The position numbers were made by a program, and so were the translations under genes. 64,000 nucleotides of DNA from an uncultured Saprospiraceae bacterium (GTDB taxonomy: Bacteria > Bacteroidota > Bacteroidia > Chitinophagales > Saprospiraceae). The notes beneath the pieces were generated by a model. It made no database searches and was not told the DNA's origin. It worked only from the letters and a program-made list of their open reading frames with translations. The stretch lies in NCBI GenBank assembly GCA_937928405.1, contig CALFWZ010000054.1, positions 62,001 through 126,000 on the forward strand, in the 5' to 3' direction. Shown in pieces: positions 15,872 through 24,889 of the stretch (its first letter is position 1; the number at the start of each line of letters is the position of its first letter).

Positions 15872-17905
15872 TCACTTACCAATATTCGGATCAATTGCTC
15901 GAGCTTGCTGCAAATACCTTTGCGCATTGTCAGTATCCCCACCGTATTGGTAAGCAGCACTTAAGTTAAACAGTGCCTGTGCGTTTTTGGGTTCTTGTGC
16001 GAGTGCTTTTTGAAAAAACTGTATGGCTGCGGGGTGATTTCCACGGGTACCATTGAGCACGCCGAGGAGTCTTAGGATTTCGTATTCATCTCCTCGCATT
16101 TCGAGGGCTTTATTTAAATATTTTTCCGCTTTGGCAAAATCACCTTTTTCTCCGTAAAATTTTCCGGCGTCTCGATAAGTGATTCCTAGGTTGTTGAATC
16201 CATTTTGGTCATTGGCGTCAATTGCTAGGACTCGATTATAGTATTGAATCGACTTTTCGTATTCTTTTAAATAGTTAGAACTATTGCCAAGTAGCAGATA
16301 AGCGGCTTTATAATTGGGGTGAATTTTGATGGCTTCTTGCAGATGCACTTGTGCGGTCCGGAGCATCTCGGTTTCCTTGTTTTTATTTTCAGGAGCGGAA
16401 GACTGAGCGATCATTTCTCCACCAACGGCGTTGCGTAATTTTGCACTATTTTGAGAAGTTTCAATATCTGTGGTAAACAAGGTATAATTGTTTTTCCAAG
16501 CCATGTTTCGAACGACTGTTTTTATTCCAAAAGCAACCGTAATCAAAGCGGTGATTCCCAATATTATAGTCAATTCTGAAAGACGGATTTTTGACTTTCC
16601 TTTGTTTAGTTTTTTTGCTAAACGCCAACCGAGAATTCCTATAATAAAAGTAAACCCAACGGAAGGCATGAACATAAAACGCTCGGACATATTGGTTCCA
16701 ACGGGAAAAACAATATTAGAAATAATGGAGGTAGTCATCAAAAAAAAGAGAATTCCAAAACTAATAGGATCTTTCTTTTTTAGACCAATGATTGCGTAAA
16801 CAGTCATCGCCAAGTAAGCGATCAAACTAAGGATTACTTTTATATTTCCAAAACTCATAATTTCCACGTGACGAGGATAATAATCATGGGTAAGCGGATG
16901 CGGAAAAACTAATAACTGTAAGTATTTACCAAGCGTAAAAATAATGGTCGCCATTTTTTCACTAAAAGAAAAATCGACGTATTGATTGCCAACTACCTTT
17001 ATAAACGGATTGTTCATTAACTCATTGGAAGTGTCTCCGAGGTCTGCTCCCAAGATATTGAAACGTATGAATAAAAATACGGCAGCAGCACCAAAGAAGG
17101 GTAGGGTCTTCATGGCAATCTTCACAAATTTAGCATCCGTAAAAAACCAATACATCAGTGGGATAACTCCAAGAAAAGTGATAGCATTTTCTTTGGACAT
17201 CAGCGCAATAAAAAAGCAGACGAAGACCGCAATTTCAAAGGTATTATTTTTTTTATAAAAAGCCATTAAAGAATAATAGGTCGCAGCTAAGGCACCCAAT
17301 AAGGTAAGAATTTCATCTCGTCCTTTGATGTTGGCAACGGCTTCGGTGTGCAGGGGATGCGCCGCAAAAATAAGCGCAGCAATCAAGGCTACCGTAAATG
17401 CGCGAAGATCGGAACGGCCGGGTCCTAATAAATTTAAAACCAAAAGATAGACTAAAATTGTGGTAAGACCATAAAGAAGAATATTGACAAAATGCCCAAC
17501 AAATGGTCTGCCTTCGTAAATAATTTCCCCTGTTGCGGTTTTCTTTTTCTTTTTAAACAATTGCCATTCTATTGCAAACATAATCAGCGTAAAAGGACGG
17601 TAACGTCCACCACTGACAAGTTTATCTTTCCCTTCTACCTTAAAAAAACCTTTAAACGTATCGTATTTCAAAATTCCCGGGATACCCTTGATTCCTTCTG
17701 TGGTGTACATATTATCGGTGATGACGATGGCGTCGTCTTGTGTGTAATCGTGGAAGAGCGTATTTCCATACAATAAAAAACAAAAGACCATTAAGAGCAC
17801 AGAGACAATCCTGGTCGAAGGGATCGACGAAGTAGATTCCGTGGAGCTGTGTTTCTTTTTAGGAGTCCGTTTTGGTTGTTTTTTCCCTTTTGGTGATTTT
17901 GCCAT
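15872..17905 (-). CDS. TMTC-like membrane glycosyltransferase (GT-C fold) with C-terminal TPRs
   Basis: A 677-residue protein. The first 30 residues are basic (KGKKQPKRTPKKKHSS). About ten membrane helices follow (residues about 33-480), with an acidic loop after the first helix (NTLFHDYTQDDAIVITDN). An acidic residue pair in this loop is typical of GT-C enzymes that use lipid-linked sugars. Residues about 510-677 are four to five TPR units. The order (DUF1736-like core, then TPRs) is that of eukaryotic TMTC O-mannosyltransferases and their bacterial relatives. I infer glycosylation of exported proteins; donor and acceptor are unknown. Confidence 0.75.
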   Translation of the reverse strand: MAKSPKGKKQPKRTPKKKHSSTESTSSIPSTRIVSVLLMVFCFLLYGNTLFHDYTQDDAIVITDNMYTTEGIKGIPGILKYDTFKGFFKVEGKDKLVSGGRYRPFTLIMFAIEWQLFKKKKKTATGEIIYEGRPFVGHFVNILLYGLTTILVYLLVLNLLGPGRSDLRAFTVALIAALIFAAHPLHTEAVANIKGRDEILTLLGALAATYYSLMAFYKKNNTFEIAVFVCFFIALMSKENAITFLGVIPLMYWFFTDAKFVKIAMKTLPFFGAAAVFLFIRFNILGADLGDTSNELMNNPFIKVVGNQYVDFSFSEKMATIIFTLGKYLQLLVFPHPLTHDYYPRHVEIMSFGNIKVILSLIAYLAMTVYAIIGLKKKDPISFGILFFLMTTSIISNIVFPVGTNMSERFMFMPSVGFTFIIGILGWRLAKKLNKGKSKIRLSELTIILGITALITVAFGIKTVVRNMAWKNNYTLFTTDIETSQNSAKLRNAVGGEMIAQSSAPENKNKETEMLRTAQVHLQEAIKIHPNYKAAYLLLGNSSNYLKEYEKSIQYYNRVLAIDANDQNGFNNLGITYRDAGKFYGEKGDFAKAEKYLNKALEMRGDEYEILRLLGVLNGTRGNHPAAIQFFQKALAQEPKNAQALFNLSAAYQYGGDTDNAQRYLQQARAIDPNIGK

Positions 17906-17979
17906 TTTATGTGTTCTTAATGGAACCGTAATTTTTAGGAAAGTGAGAGGTTGATAATTCTTTTTTTGAGTTGGTGATG

Positions 17980-18070
17980 GCTAGTTTGCTGGTTGGCCCG
18001 TTAGCTAGTTAGCTTCCTTCTAGCGCATTATGCGATTGAAGGAAGCTAACTAGCCAACCAGCAAACAGGC
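17980..18070. repeat. Dispersed palindromic element B, 29-bp arms
   Basis: The left arm is GTTTGCTGGTTGGC (17984-17997), an 8-base insert, then TAGTTAGCTTCCTTC (18006-18020). The right arm is GAAGGAAGCTAACTA (18038-18052) plus GCCAACCAGCAAAC (18053-18066). Apart from the insert the arms match perfectly. The loop holds CGCATTATGCG. It sits in the gap between the divergent TMTC-like and sulfotransferase-like genes; the remainder of that gap (17906-18260) shows no gene. Confidence 0.75.
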
Positions 18071-18260
18071 TAACTAGCAAGATCTTATTTATCATTCACT
18101 CATAACTGAAAAATTATCGAACCGTTGATTTCCGAAGGTGAAAATATTGCTTTTTTATAACTTTGACGACGACTAGGCATTTTTTATGATTTTTTTTTGA
18201 ATAATAAGAAGACCTTTACTCAACTCAGCTTCTTAAATCCCTTTAAATCCAAAAGCGATT

Positions 18261-19910
18261 ATGTTAAAATATTTACGAATTTTATGCTTATTTGTTTTCT
18301 TATCAATGGTTCAATTGCTTGCTGCGCAGCAAACGGTTGGTTTATTTCAGAATAGTCCGGAGGCGTATAATGGATATACGCTGTTTAGCAATAATGAAAC
18401 AACTTATTTGATTGATAACTGTGGAGATCTAGTGCACACTTGGCAAAGCAATTATTTTCCAGGAAATTCTTTATATCTATTGGAAAATGGAAATCTATTG
18501 CGGACCGCGCGGATTCCTGGGGATTTTAGTGGTGGTGGAATCGGCGGTCGTATTGAATTATTTAATTGGGAAGGAAGTTTGTTGTGGGCGTATGAACATG
18601 CTAGTTTTGATTATCATCATCACCATGATATTGAGCCTTTACCCAATGGTAATTTTTTACTGGTGGCTTGGGAACGAATGACGCCCGATGAGTCCATTGC
18701 GGCAGGTAGAAATACGGCGACGGTAACGGATGATGGCATTTGGCCAGAGCAAATTATAGAAATTGAAATGGTGGGCACTTCAGGAGCTAATTGGGTTTGG
18801 GAATGGCATTTGCGAGACCATCTAATCCAAGATTACGATGCCACTAAAGAGAATTTTGGGGTGGTGGCGGATCATCCCGAATTAGTGAATTTTAATTACC
18901 CTCCTGGCGATAATAACGCCGATTGGAACCACGTCAATGGAATTAGTTATAACGCAGATTTGGATCAGATTGCCATTAGTGCGCATCGGTTTGACGAAAT
19001 CTGGATTATCGATCATAGCACTTCGACCGAAGAAGCTGCCGGACATACGGGTGGTAATGCCGGTCGGGGAGGAGACCTATTATATCGCTGGGGAAATCCG
19101 CAGACCTACGACCGAGGAACGGGCATGGATCAAACGTTGTTTAATCAGCACGACGTTCGCTGGTTGCCAGAAGGGCATCCGTATGCGGGCGCATTAATGG
19201 TTTTTAATAATCAGAAATTTGGAAACCAATCAGCCGTTGATATTTGGGAGCCGCCTTTAAATACAGACAATCATTACGATCTAGCAAACGGGCAAGCATA
19301 CGGTCCGACCGATCTTATTTGGACCTATACCAATTCAGCATTATATTCTTCGAGAATATCAGGTGCGGAGCCTTTGCCAAACCATAATATTTTAATTTGT
19401 CAAGGTGTTGGAGGAGTGTTTACTGAAGTGACATTGGAAGAAGAAATTGTTTGGAATTATATCAATCCAGTCAGTCGAAATAATGGTCCGATTACTCAAG
19501 AAGATGACCCGTTGGGAAATGATGTTTTTCGGGCTACCCGCTACGGACCAAGCTATGGTGCCTTTGAGAATAGAGACTTAACCCCAGGTGTACCAATTGA
19601 ATTAAATCCCATCAATGATGACTGTGTTATTTCGATGACAACGAGTGTAAACGCTGAACATATTCCTAGAGATATTCGAATAATCAATACGCTGGTGAAT
19701 GAAGGGTTGCGGATTGAAAATGTAAATAACAGGAATTTGGAAATAGAAATTTTTGATTTGTTGGGAAATTTAGTAATTCAGCAATCATCTAATGATTTAA
19801 AGGTTGAAATAGGAATGAGTGATGTATCCAATGGATTATATTTAGTCCAAGTGAAAGATCGTCCAACGGGTGTGAGGTGGAATTTGGGGAAGGTGGTGAA
19901 GGTTTATTAG
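18261..19910 (+). CDS. Arylsulfotransferase-like propeller protein exported by T9SS
   Basis: A 549-residue protein with an N-terminal signal peptide (cleavage near LLAAQ-Q). The body resembles arylsulfate sulfotransferase (ASST) propellers: YLIDNCGDLVHTW, LENGNLLRT, HHHHDIEPLPNGNFLLVAWE, WNHVNGISYN and FNQHDVRW. ASST enzymes move sulfuryl groups between phenols through an active-site histidine; one of the histidines here may fill that role. Residues about 470-549 are a T9SS type A sorting domain (EIFDLLGNLVIQQ, NGLYLVQVKD), so the protein is likely surface-bound or secreted. Substrate is unknown and a non-enzymatic propeller is possible. Confidence 0.75.
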   Translation: MLKYLRILCLFVFLSMVQLLAAQQTVGLFQNSPEAYNGYTLFSNNETTYLIDNCGDLVHTWQSNYFPGNSLYLLENGNLLRTARIPGDFSGGGIGGRIELFNWEGSLLWAYEHASFDYHHHHDIEPLPNGNFLLVAWERMTPDESIAAGRNTATVTDDGIWPEQIIEIEMVGTSGANWVWEWHLRDHLIQDYDATKENFGVVADHPELVNFNYPPGDNNADWNHVNGISYNADLDQIAISAHRFDEIWIIDHSTSTEEAAGHTGGNAGRGGDLLYRWGNPQTYDRGTGMDQTLFNQHDVRWLPEGHPYAGALMVFNNQKFGNQSAVDIWEPPLNTDNHYDLANGQAYGPTDLIWTYTNSALYSSRISGAEPLPNHNILICQGVGGVFTEVTLEEEIVWNYINPVSRNNGPITQEDDPLGNDVFRATRYGPSYGAFENRDLTPGVPIELNPINDDCVISMTTSVNAEHIPRDIRIINTLVNEGLRIENVNNRNLEIEIFDLLGNLVIQQSSNDLKVEIGMSDVSNGLYLVQVKDRPTGVRWNLGKVVKVY

Positions 19911-19966
19911 ATTTTTTTGTTGATTGAGTAGAGAAAGTAATTTTAGAAGATTAAACCAAGTAAAAT

Positions 19967-20443
19967 ATGTGTCATTTAAAATCAATTTTGCTACTCTTTA
20001 TTTTATTTGCATTTAGTTGCTCACCACGCTACGCCTCTCAATCTGAAATTTTCATTTCAGACCAAAAGCTAGAAACCATTTTTAATAATGGAGCTTGTAA
20101 TTTTGATCAGCTGCTGGATAAAAGTGTATTATGGGAAGAAGCCTACGGTATTAAGTTTCTTTTGCAAAAACTGGGAAGTGACAACCAGAGAGATCAAGTT
20201 ATGGCCATTACCTATCTAGCAAATACCAAAAATCTCAAATTTATGGATATTATTTCCTCATATCTTGATAGTCCTAATGAGCAAGTCATTCAGAGTGCTA
20301 GGGCATCTTTAAAAATTATTAGAGCTAAACAAAGAACGGCGCCGATTTCAGAAGAATTAAAGCGGTCAAAAGAAATACAAAAAGCAAGAACTATGACTTT
20401 ACTAAGAGAACCATTGACCGATCGAAAAACGGAAGACTTTTAA
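19967..20443 (+). CDS. Small lipoprotein with HEAT-like helices, unknown function
   Basis: A 158-residue lipoprotein (signal ends ILFAFSCSPRY). The middle, with DQVMAITYLANTKNLKFMDI followed by SYLDSPNEQVIQSARASL, looks like one or two HEAT-type helical repeats. I do not recognise a named family. It lies 56 bases downstream of the sulfotransferase-like gene on the same strand and may be co-transcribed with it. It converges with trhO. Confidence 0.65.
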   Translation: MCHLKSILLLFILFAFSCSPRYASQSEIFISDQKLETIFNNGACNFDQLLDKSVLWEEAYGIKFLLQKLGSDNQRDQVMAITYLANTKNLKFMDIISSYLDSPNEQVIQSARASLKIIRAKQRTAPISEELKRSKEIQKARTMTLLREPLTDRKTEDF

Positions 20444-20488
20444 AGTTCGTACAACAAAATGCCATCCTCCTTTGTCGGGGTCGGTCGG

Positions 20489-21529
20489 TTATAACTCATG
20501 ATCCCCACGATGCGCCTTATATCTTCCTTTCCCAAATTTCGTCCCATTAAATTCCATCGTCGTTTTTAGCAAGGCTTGTTCTTCTGCTGGAAGCTGCTTA
20601 AAATCTTGACATTTTTGAGAGCAACAATGGTCGTATTTTGCGGCGCAGTTTTCACATTGAATAAAAAGAATATGGCAGGCTTCGTTGGAGCAGTTGAGGT
20701 GCGTATCACAGGCATCGCCACATTGATGGCAGCGTGCAATCACCTCCTCGCTAATGCGTTCACCCATGCGCTCGTCGAAGACAAAATTCTTTCCTTTAAA
20801 TTTATTGGGTAATCCTTTTTCATTTACCTGACGGGCGTATTCAATAATTCCGCCGTCTAGCTGAAAGACATTTTTAAAGCCACGGTGTTTGTAATATGCG
20901 CTGGCTTTTTCGCAACGAATTCCTCCGGTGCAGTACATGACAATATTCTTATCTCGGTCTTCGGCCAACATATCTTCGATGATTGGAAGGGACTCCCGGA
21001 AAGTTTCAACGTCGGGGGTAATGGCTTTTTCAAAATGTCCTACTTCACTTTCATAGTGGTTGCGCATATCTACGATCACGGTATTGGGATCGTCTGCGAG
21101 TTCATTAAATTTTTCTGCGTTTACATGCGTACCACCATCCGTCACATCAAAAGTATCATCGTTCAAACCATCCGCTACAATCTTATTTCTAATCTTAATT
21201 TTTAATTTATAAAAAGATTTTCCATCATCCTCAATCGCTATATTCAATCTTACACCATCCAAAAAATCAATCCCATATAAGTATTCCTTGAAGGCGGTAA
21301 AATTTTCTTCTAACACAGATATTTGTGCATTGATCCCTTCCGTCGCCACATAAGCTCGACCAAACACACCCAACTCCTGCCACGCTAAAAACAACTGATC
21401 TCGAAAAGCCTTCGGATCTGTAATTTTAGCATATTGATAAAAAGACAAGGTTGTACGTGGTTCTGTACTCTTTTGCAGTTGCTCTTTTAAAACCTCTTTA
21501 TTGATTCGATTGTAAAGTCGTTTCTTCAT
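20489..21529 (-). CDS. trhO: tRNA uridine(34) hydroxylase, rhodanese type
   Basis: A 346-residue protein from ATG 21529. The frame extends upstream to 21673, but that part runs into the neighbouring gene and is not family-like. An N-terminal alpha/beta domain (TEGINAQIS) is followed by a rhodanese domain with the active-site cysteine in [19 protein letters not shown] cysteine-rich tail ([20 protein letters not shown] and further CxxC and CC) may bind zinc. TrhO (YceA) forms 5-hydroxyuridine at tRNA position 34 (family knowledge). It is downstream of the aminotransferase gene on the same strand, about 90 bases apart. Confidence 0.88.
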   Translation of the reverse strand: MKKRLYNRINKEVLKEQLQKSTEPRTTLSFYQYAKITDPKAFRDQLFLAWQELGVFGRAYVATEGINAQISVLEENFTAFKEYLYGIDFLDGVRLNIAIEDDGKSFYKLKIKIRNKIVADGLNDDTFDVTDGGTHVNAEKFNELADDPNTVIVDMRNHYESEVGHFEKAITPDVETFRESLPIIEDMLAEDRDKNIVMYCTGGIRCEKASAYYKHRGFKNVFQLDGGIIEYARQVNEKGLPNKFKGKNFVFDERMGERISEEVIARCHQCGDACDTHLNCSNEACHILFIQCENCAAKYDHCCSQKCQDFKQLPAEEQALLKTTMEFNGTKFGKGRYKAHRGDHEL

Positions 21530-21618
21530 CTTTATTAATTTGTTCAAGCACTTACTTATTGGTAGATCAAAAAATCCGCACATCGGAGAATCCTCCACAA
21601 AGATATTAAAATCCCTAC

Positions 21619-22545
21619 TTACAAACCAGCCTTTCCCTTTTCCACTTCTTCCTGAATCAAAGCTTGATACCATGCACTCAGCTGTCGGGAATGCGGACCG
21701 TACGCTCCGGAACCGATGACTCGTCCGTCTACTTTAATCACCGGTGTGACCCCACCAAAGGTGCCAGTAACAAAAGCTTCGTCGGCACCATAGACGTCGA
21801 AGAGTGAAAAATTCTTTTCAAAAACAGGCATCTCATGACGACGGGCCACGCGCAAGATATTGCTGCGAGTAATTCCATTCATGCAATACTGTCCAGTGGA
21901 AGTCCAGAGTTCTCCATTTTTAATAATAAAAAAATTAGTGGCATTACAAGTGGAAACAAAACCCTGTGTATCTAGCATCAAGGCTTCGTCGGCTCCTGCT
22001 TCGATGGCCTGAATAAGTGCTTGAACTTCGTGAAGTTTACTATGGCAGTTTAAGCGAGGATCTAGATAATCAGGTGAACCCCTTCGTACGGTACTTGTAA
22101 ATAAGGTGATTCCTTTTTCTTTGGTTGTACTATCTGCTTTTTTATGTTCGGCAATGATGACAAGATTGGGGCCGCTGATCGTTAGACGAGGATCTTGTGA
22201 AGGTGTTTTTTTAATTCCTCGGGTAATCATAAATCGAACGTGTACTTGATCGGTCATCTCATTGACGCGTAAGGTTTCCCAGATTTTTTCAGTGAGGGCA
22301 GCTCGATCCATTTTTAGATCCATTCCAATAGTCGCCGCTGCTTGAAACAAACGGTCAAGGTGTAAGTCTAAAAAAACCAAGACACCATCGTATAATCGTA
22401 CGGCTTCCCAAATACCGTCTCCAACCAAGTACCCACTATCAAAAACCGAAATCTTGGCTTCGTTGCGAGGAAAAAATTCTCCATTAATATAAATCTGTAC
22501 TTTTTCGTTGCGGGCGTCCGCTAGTGCATTGTGCGTTCCGTGCAT
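21619..22545 (-). CDS. Class IV PLP-dependent aminotransferase (branched-chain/D-amino-acid type)
   Basis: A 308-residue enzyme of PLP fold type IV. It starts with the family's [20 protein letters not shown] and [13 protein letters not shown] segments. The likely PLP lysine lies in [14 protein letters not shown]. Later motifs are [21 protein letters not shown] and NGITRSNIL. Members act as branched-chain aminotransferase, D-alanine aminotransferase or aminodeoxychorismate lyase; the sequence does not separate these for certain. It is part of a minus-strand run: alpha/beta hydrolase, this gene, then trhO. Confidence 0.85.
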   Translation of the reverse strand: MHGTHNALADARNEKVQIYINGEFFPRNEAKISVFDSGYLVGDGIWEAVRLYDGVLVFLDLHLDRLFQAAATIGMDLKMDRAALTEKIWETLRVNEMTDQVHVRFMITRGIKKTPSQDPRLTISGPNLVIIAEHKKADSTTKEKGITLFTSTVRRGSPDYLDPRLNCHSKLHEVQALIQAIEAGADEALMLDTQGFVSTCNATNFFIIKNGELWTSTGQYCMNGITRSNILRVARRHEMPVFEKNFSLFDVYGADEAFVTGTFGGVTPVIKVDGRVIGSGAYGPHSRQLSAWYQALIQEEVEKGKAGL

Positions 22546-22580
22546 GGTTATTTTTTTTAATAAATTATTCGAATCAGGTT

Positions 22581-23390
22581 TTACAAATCAATTAATTTCA
22601 ATACTTCACCTCCATTCACCATGTGGCCAGTATTCGTTTCGATGATATCTACCCAAGGCTCAATTTCGTGCTTTAATATTTTTCCAACTTCGGAAGGAAT
22701 TATTTTATCTCGGCGCCCCAAAAAAATTGATACGTGAATCTTTTTTGATTTTATGGTCTCTTTTAATTTGGGTAAATCGACTTGGAAATCGGCGAGCGAA
22801 ATCCAGTACATCTTGACTTGTTGTCGCCGTGTGCTAGTTTTTAAATAATATTGAACGAAAGAATAAATATTTGGTGCTATCCATTTTTTCTGATGCAACC
22901 ATTTAGCAAAAGGTAATAATCGATGACTTTGTTCTACCCATCCACTGGTCATCCGCCTAAACCAGCCCGGAATCCAACTAACCGTCATCAATCCGGGGTT
23001 TTTGATGCCGTCGGGAGCCAGCAAGAATACTCGATTGAGTTGCGGGCCAAAAAGAGGTATTTGAGTTAAAACTACTCGTCCTCCAAAACTATGTCCTAGT
23101 AAACTAAAGCTTAGATGTCCGGCTCGTTGCAAAACCATCTGAATTATTTCAGTAAAATCTGCAATGGTGAACATTGGTTGACGCCATTTCGTTTTACCGT
23201 GCAATGGCAAGTCAATTACCCAGGTTGTAAATTTATGGGCAAGTAAAGGCTGAGCGGGAGCATAATAATCCACGGTAGAGCCATATCCTGGAAAAGCGAT
23301 TAAAAGTTCTGCTCCTTGACCGGTTACCTGGCAATAAATTTCTTGACCATTATAATTTAATGTAACTTCTTTTTTTTCTTGATCACTCAA
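22581..23390 (-). CDS. Alpha/beta-hydrolase
   Basis: A 269-residue soluble alpha/beta hydrolase. The nucleophile serine is in GHSFGGR (about residue 103). The acid is probably in FLGRRDKIIPSE near residue 230 and the histidine in TGHMVNGGE near 257. LIAFPGYGS forms the oxyanion segment. No signal peptide is seen. The substrate is unknown. Its start codon faces that of the DUF547 gene across only 23 bases, so the two promoters must overlap the opposite coding regions or each other. The aminotransferase follows 35 bases downstream. Confidence 0.85.
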   Translation of the reverse strand: MSDQEKKEVTLNYNGQEIYCQVTGQGAELLIAFPGYGSTVDYYAPAQPLLAHKFTTWVIDLPLHGKTKWRQPMFTIADFTEIIQMVLQRAGHLSFSLLGHSFGGRVVLTQIPLFGPQLNRVFLLAPDGIKNPGLMTVSWIPGWFRRMTSGWVEQSHRLLPFAKWLHQKKWIAPNIYSFVQYYLKTSTRRQQVKMYWISLADFQVDLPKLKETIKSKKIHVSIFLGRRDKIIPSEVGKILKHEIEPWVDIIETNTGHMVNGGEVLKLIDL

Positions 23391-23413
23391 TATGGAGAAT
23401 TAAAAATCATTTT

Positions 23414-24199
23414 ATGAAAAACCTACTTATCCTTTTTATTTGTTTTGGTTTTTTGACTGCCTGTAATTCGGTCAAAGAATACCAATCCTCTTCAAAACCT
23501 ATAACGCACGAACTCTGGGATACCCTAGTCAAGACACATGTATCAGAAGCTGGAGCTGTTGATTACAAAGGATTTATTAAAGATAAAGCAAAGCTACAAA
23601 ACTATCTGAACCTGCTCAGTAGTGCCCACCCCAATAAAGCAAACTGGACACGGGACGAACGACTGGCTTATTGGTTGAATGCCTATAATGCTTTTACCGT
23701 AAAACTCATTTTGGACTATTATCCAGTGTCGAGTATTAAAGATATTAAAAGTGGTATTCCGTTCGTCAATACAGTTTGGGATATTAAATTTATAAAAATT
23801 GAAGGAGCGGAATATGATCTTAACAATATTGAACATGGCATTATTCGACCAGAATTTAAAGAACCTCGTATCCATTTTGCAGCAAATTGTGCAGCGATCT
23901 CCTGTCCTCGTCTCCGTAACGAAGCTTATACTGCCGATAAATTAGATAAACAATTAGACGAACAGGCTCGTTATTTTTTAAGGAATAAAGGAAAAAATAT
24001 CATTACGCCTCAAGAGGTAAAGTTATCGAAAATACTGAAATGGTATAGCGGTGATTTTGCGGAGTACGGTGGCGTTCGTAAATTCATTAATGATTTTGGT
24101 CCTCAGTCTGTTTCATCTTCTGTGGAGATAAAATATCTAGATTATCTTTGGCCATTAAATAATCAGGATATAAATAATTACGAACGACCAAAGGAGTAG
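23414..24199 (+). CDS. DUF547 lipoprotein
   Basis: A 261-residue lipoprotein (signal ends GFLTACNSV). The body is DUF547: RDERLAYWLNAYNAFTVKLI, then LNNIEHGIIRPEF, then HFAANCAAISCPRLRNEAY. DUF547 proteins carry a possible Cys-His type site, but their reaction is not established. The conserved cysteines of AANCAAISCP and the histidine of NIEHG are present. It is divergent from the hydrolase and lies 57 bases before the Crp/Fnr regulator. Confidence 0.85.
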   Translation: MKNLLILFICFGFLTACNSVKEYQSSSKPITHELWDTLVKTHVSEAGAVDYKGFIKDKAKLQNYLNLLSSAHPNKANWTRDERLAYWLNAYNAFTVKLILDYYPVSSIKDIKSGIPFVNTVWDIKFIKIEGAEYDLNNIEHGIIRPEFKEPRIHFAANCAAISCPRLRNEAYTADKLDKQLDEQARYFLRNKGKNIITPQEVKLSKILKWYSGDFAEYGGVRKFINDFGPQSVSSSVEIKYLDYLWPLNNQDINNYERPKE

Positions 24200-24256
24200 T
24201 AAAATTTATTTCACGGTGTATTTAGGTTATCGATCCTATATCAACTGAACACAAGA

Positions 24257-24838
24257 ATGACTAAAGAAGAAATAATACATAAAATTAGTGAAACCTATTC
24301 TCCTCTGACTTTAGAATGTCAACAAGAATTATCTGAGTATGTCAGTATCTTATCTCTAAAAAAAAATGCAATGCTTGTCAAGGAAGGCCAATATTCTGAT
24401 AAGTCTTTTTTTATTTTAAAAGGGTGTGCAAGAGCTTATTATTTAAGAGATGGGAAAGATATTACAGATTGGTTTGGGTTTGAAAATGAATTTATAAGTT
24501 CTATCATCAGTTTTTTTACTCATCAGCCAAGCCCTCATTATATTGAACTTTTGGAAGATTCCATCTTAATAGAATTATCGCGGAGTCAAATTGAACATTT
24601 GTCCAATAAATACCACGATTTTGAACGCTTAATTAGAATTATTGTAACCAAAACCATGTTAAGTCAACAAGAGAAGATTGCTTCTATGCAATTTTATAAT
24701 GCGGAACAGAAGTATGAAAATATCTTAGCTATACGTTCTGATATTGCCCACAGAGTGCCATTGACTCATATTGCTTCCTATTTGGGGATAACCCTTGAAA
24801 CATTGAGTAGAATTAGAAATCCAAAAAATCGAATTTGA
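24257..24838 (+). CDS. Crp/Fnr-family transcription regulator
   Basis: A 193-residue regulator. Residues about 30-120 form a cyclic-nucleotide-type beta barrel (MLVKEGQYSDKSFFILKGCA). A long dimer helix follows (about 120-150). The helix-turn-helix is near 170-190 (THIASYLGITLETLSRIRNP). The recognition helix has E-T-L-S-R, the same spacing as the E-x-x-S-R that reads TTGAT in E. coli FNR. There is no N-terminal cysteine cluster, so a 4Fe-4S oxygen sensor like FNR is unlikely. Upstream, TCGATCCTATATCAA near 24230 resembles the box after the gene with one extra spacer base, so weak self-control is possible. Confidence 0.9.
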   Translation: MTKEEIIHKISETYSPLTLECQQELSEYVSILSLKKNAMLVKEGQYSDKSFFILKGCARAYYLRDGKDITDWFGFENEFISSIISFFTHQPSPHYIELLEDSILIELSRSQIEHLSNKYHDFERLIRIIVTKTMLSQQEKIASMQFYNAEQKYENILAIRSDIAHRVPLTHIASYLGITLETLSRIRNPKNRI

Positions 24839-24850
24839 TCTATATCAAAT
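24833..24850. promoter_or_regulatory. Perfect FNR/CRP-type operator
   Basis: ATTTGAT-CTAT-ATCAAAT is an 18-bp palindrome and contains the exact FNR consensus TTGAT-N4-ATCAA at 24835-24848. It overlaps the end of the regulator gene. Its centre is about 33 bases upstream of the centre of the GATCTTTG -7 element of the next gene, which places it near -41, the class II activator position. Confidence 0.75.
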
Positions 24851-24870
24851 GAAATCTCGTCAACTTAAAC

Positions 24871-24878
24871 GATCTTTG
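24871..24878 (+). promoter_or_regulatory. -7 element of the five-TM protein gene
   Basis: GATCTTTG matches TAnnTTTG at seven of eight positions and lies 11 bases before the ATG. No TTTG -33 element is at the normal distance; the FNR-type box occupies that place, which fits an activator-dependent promoter. Confidence 0.6.
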
Positions 24879-24889
24879 TAAAAAAAATA

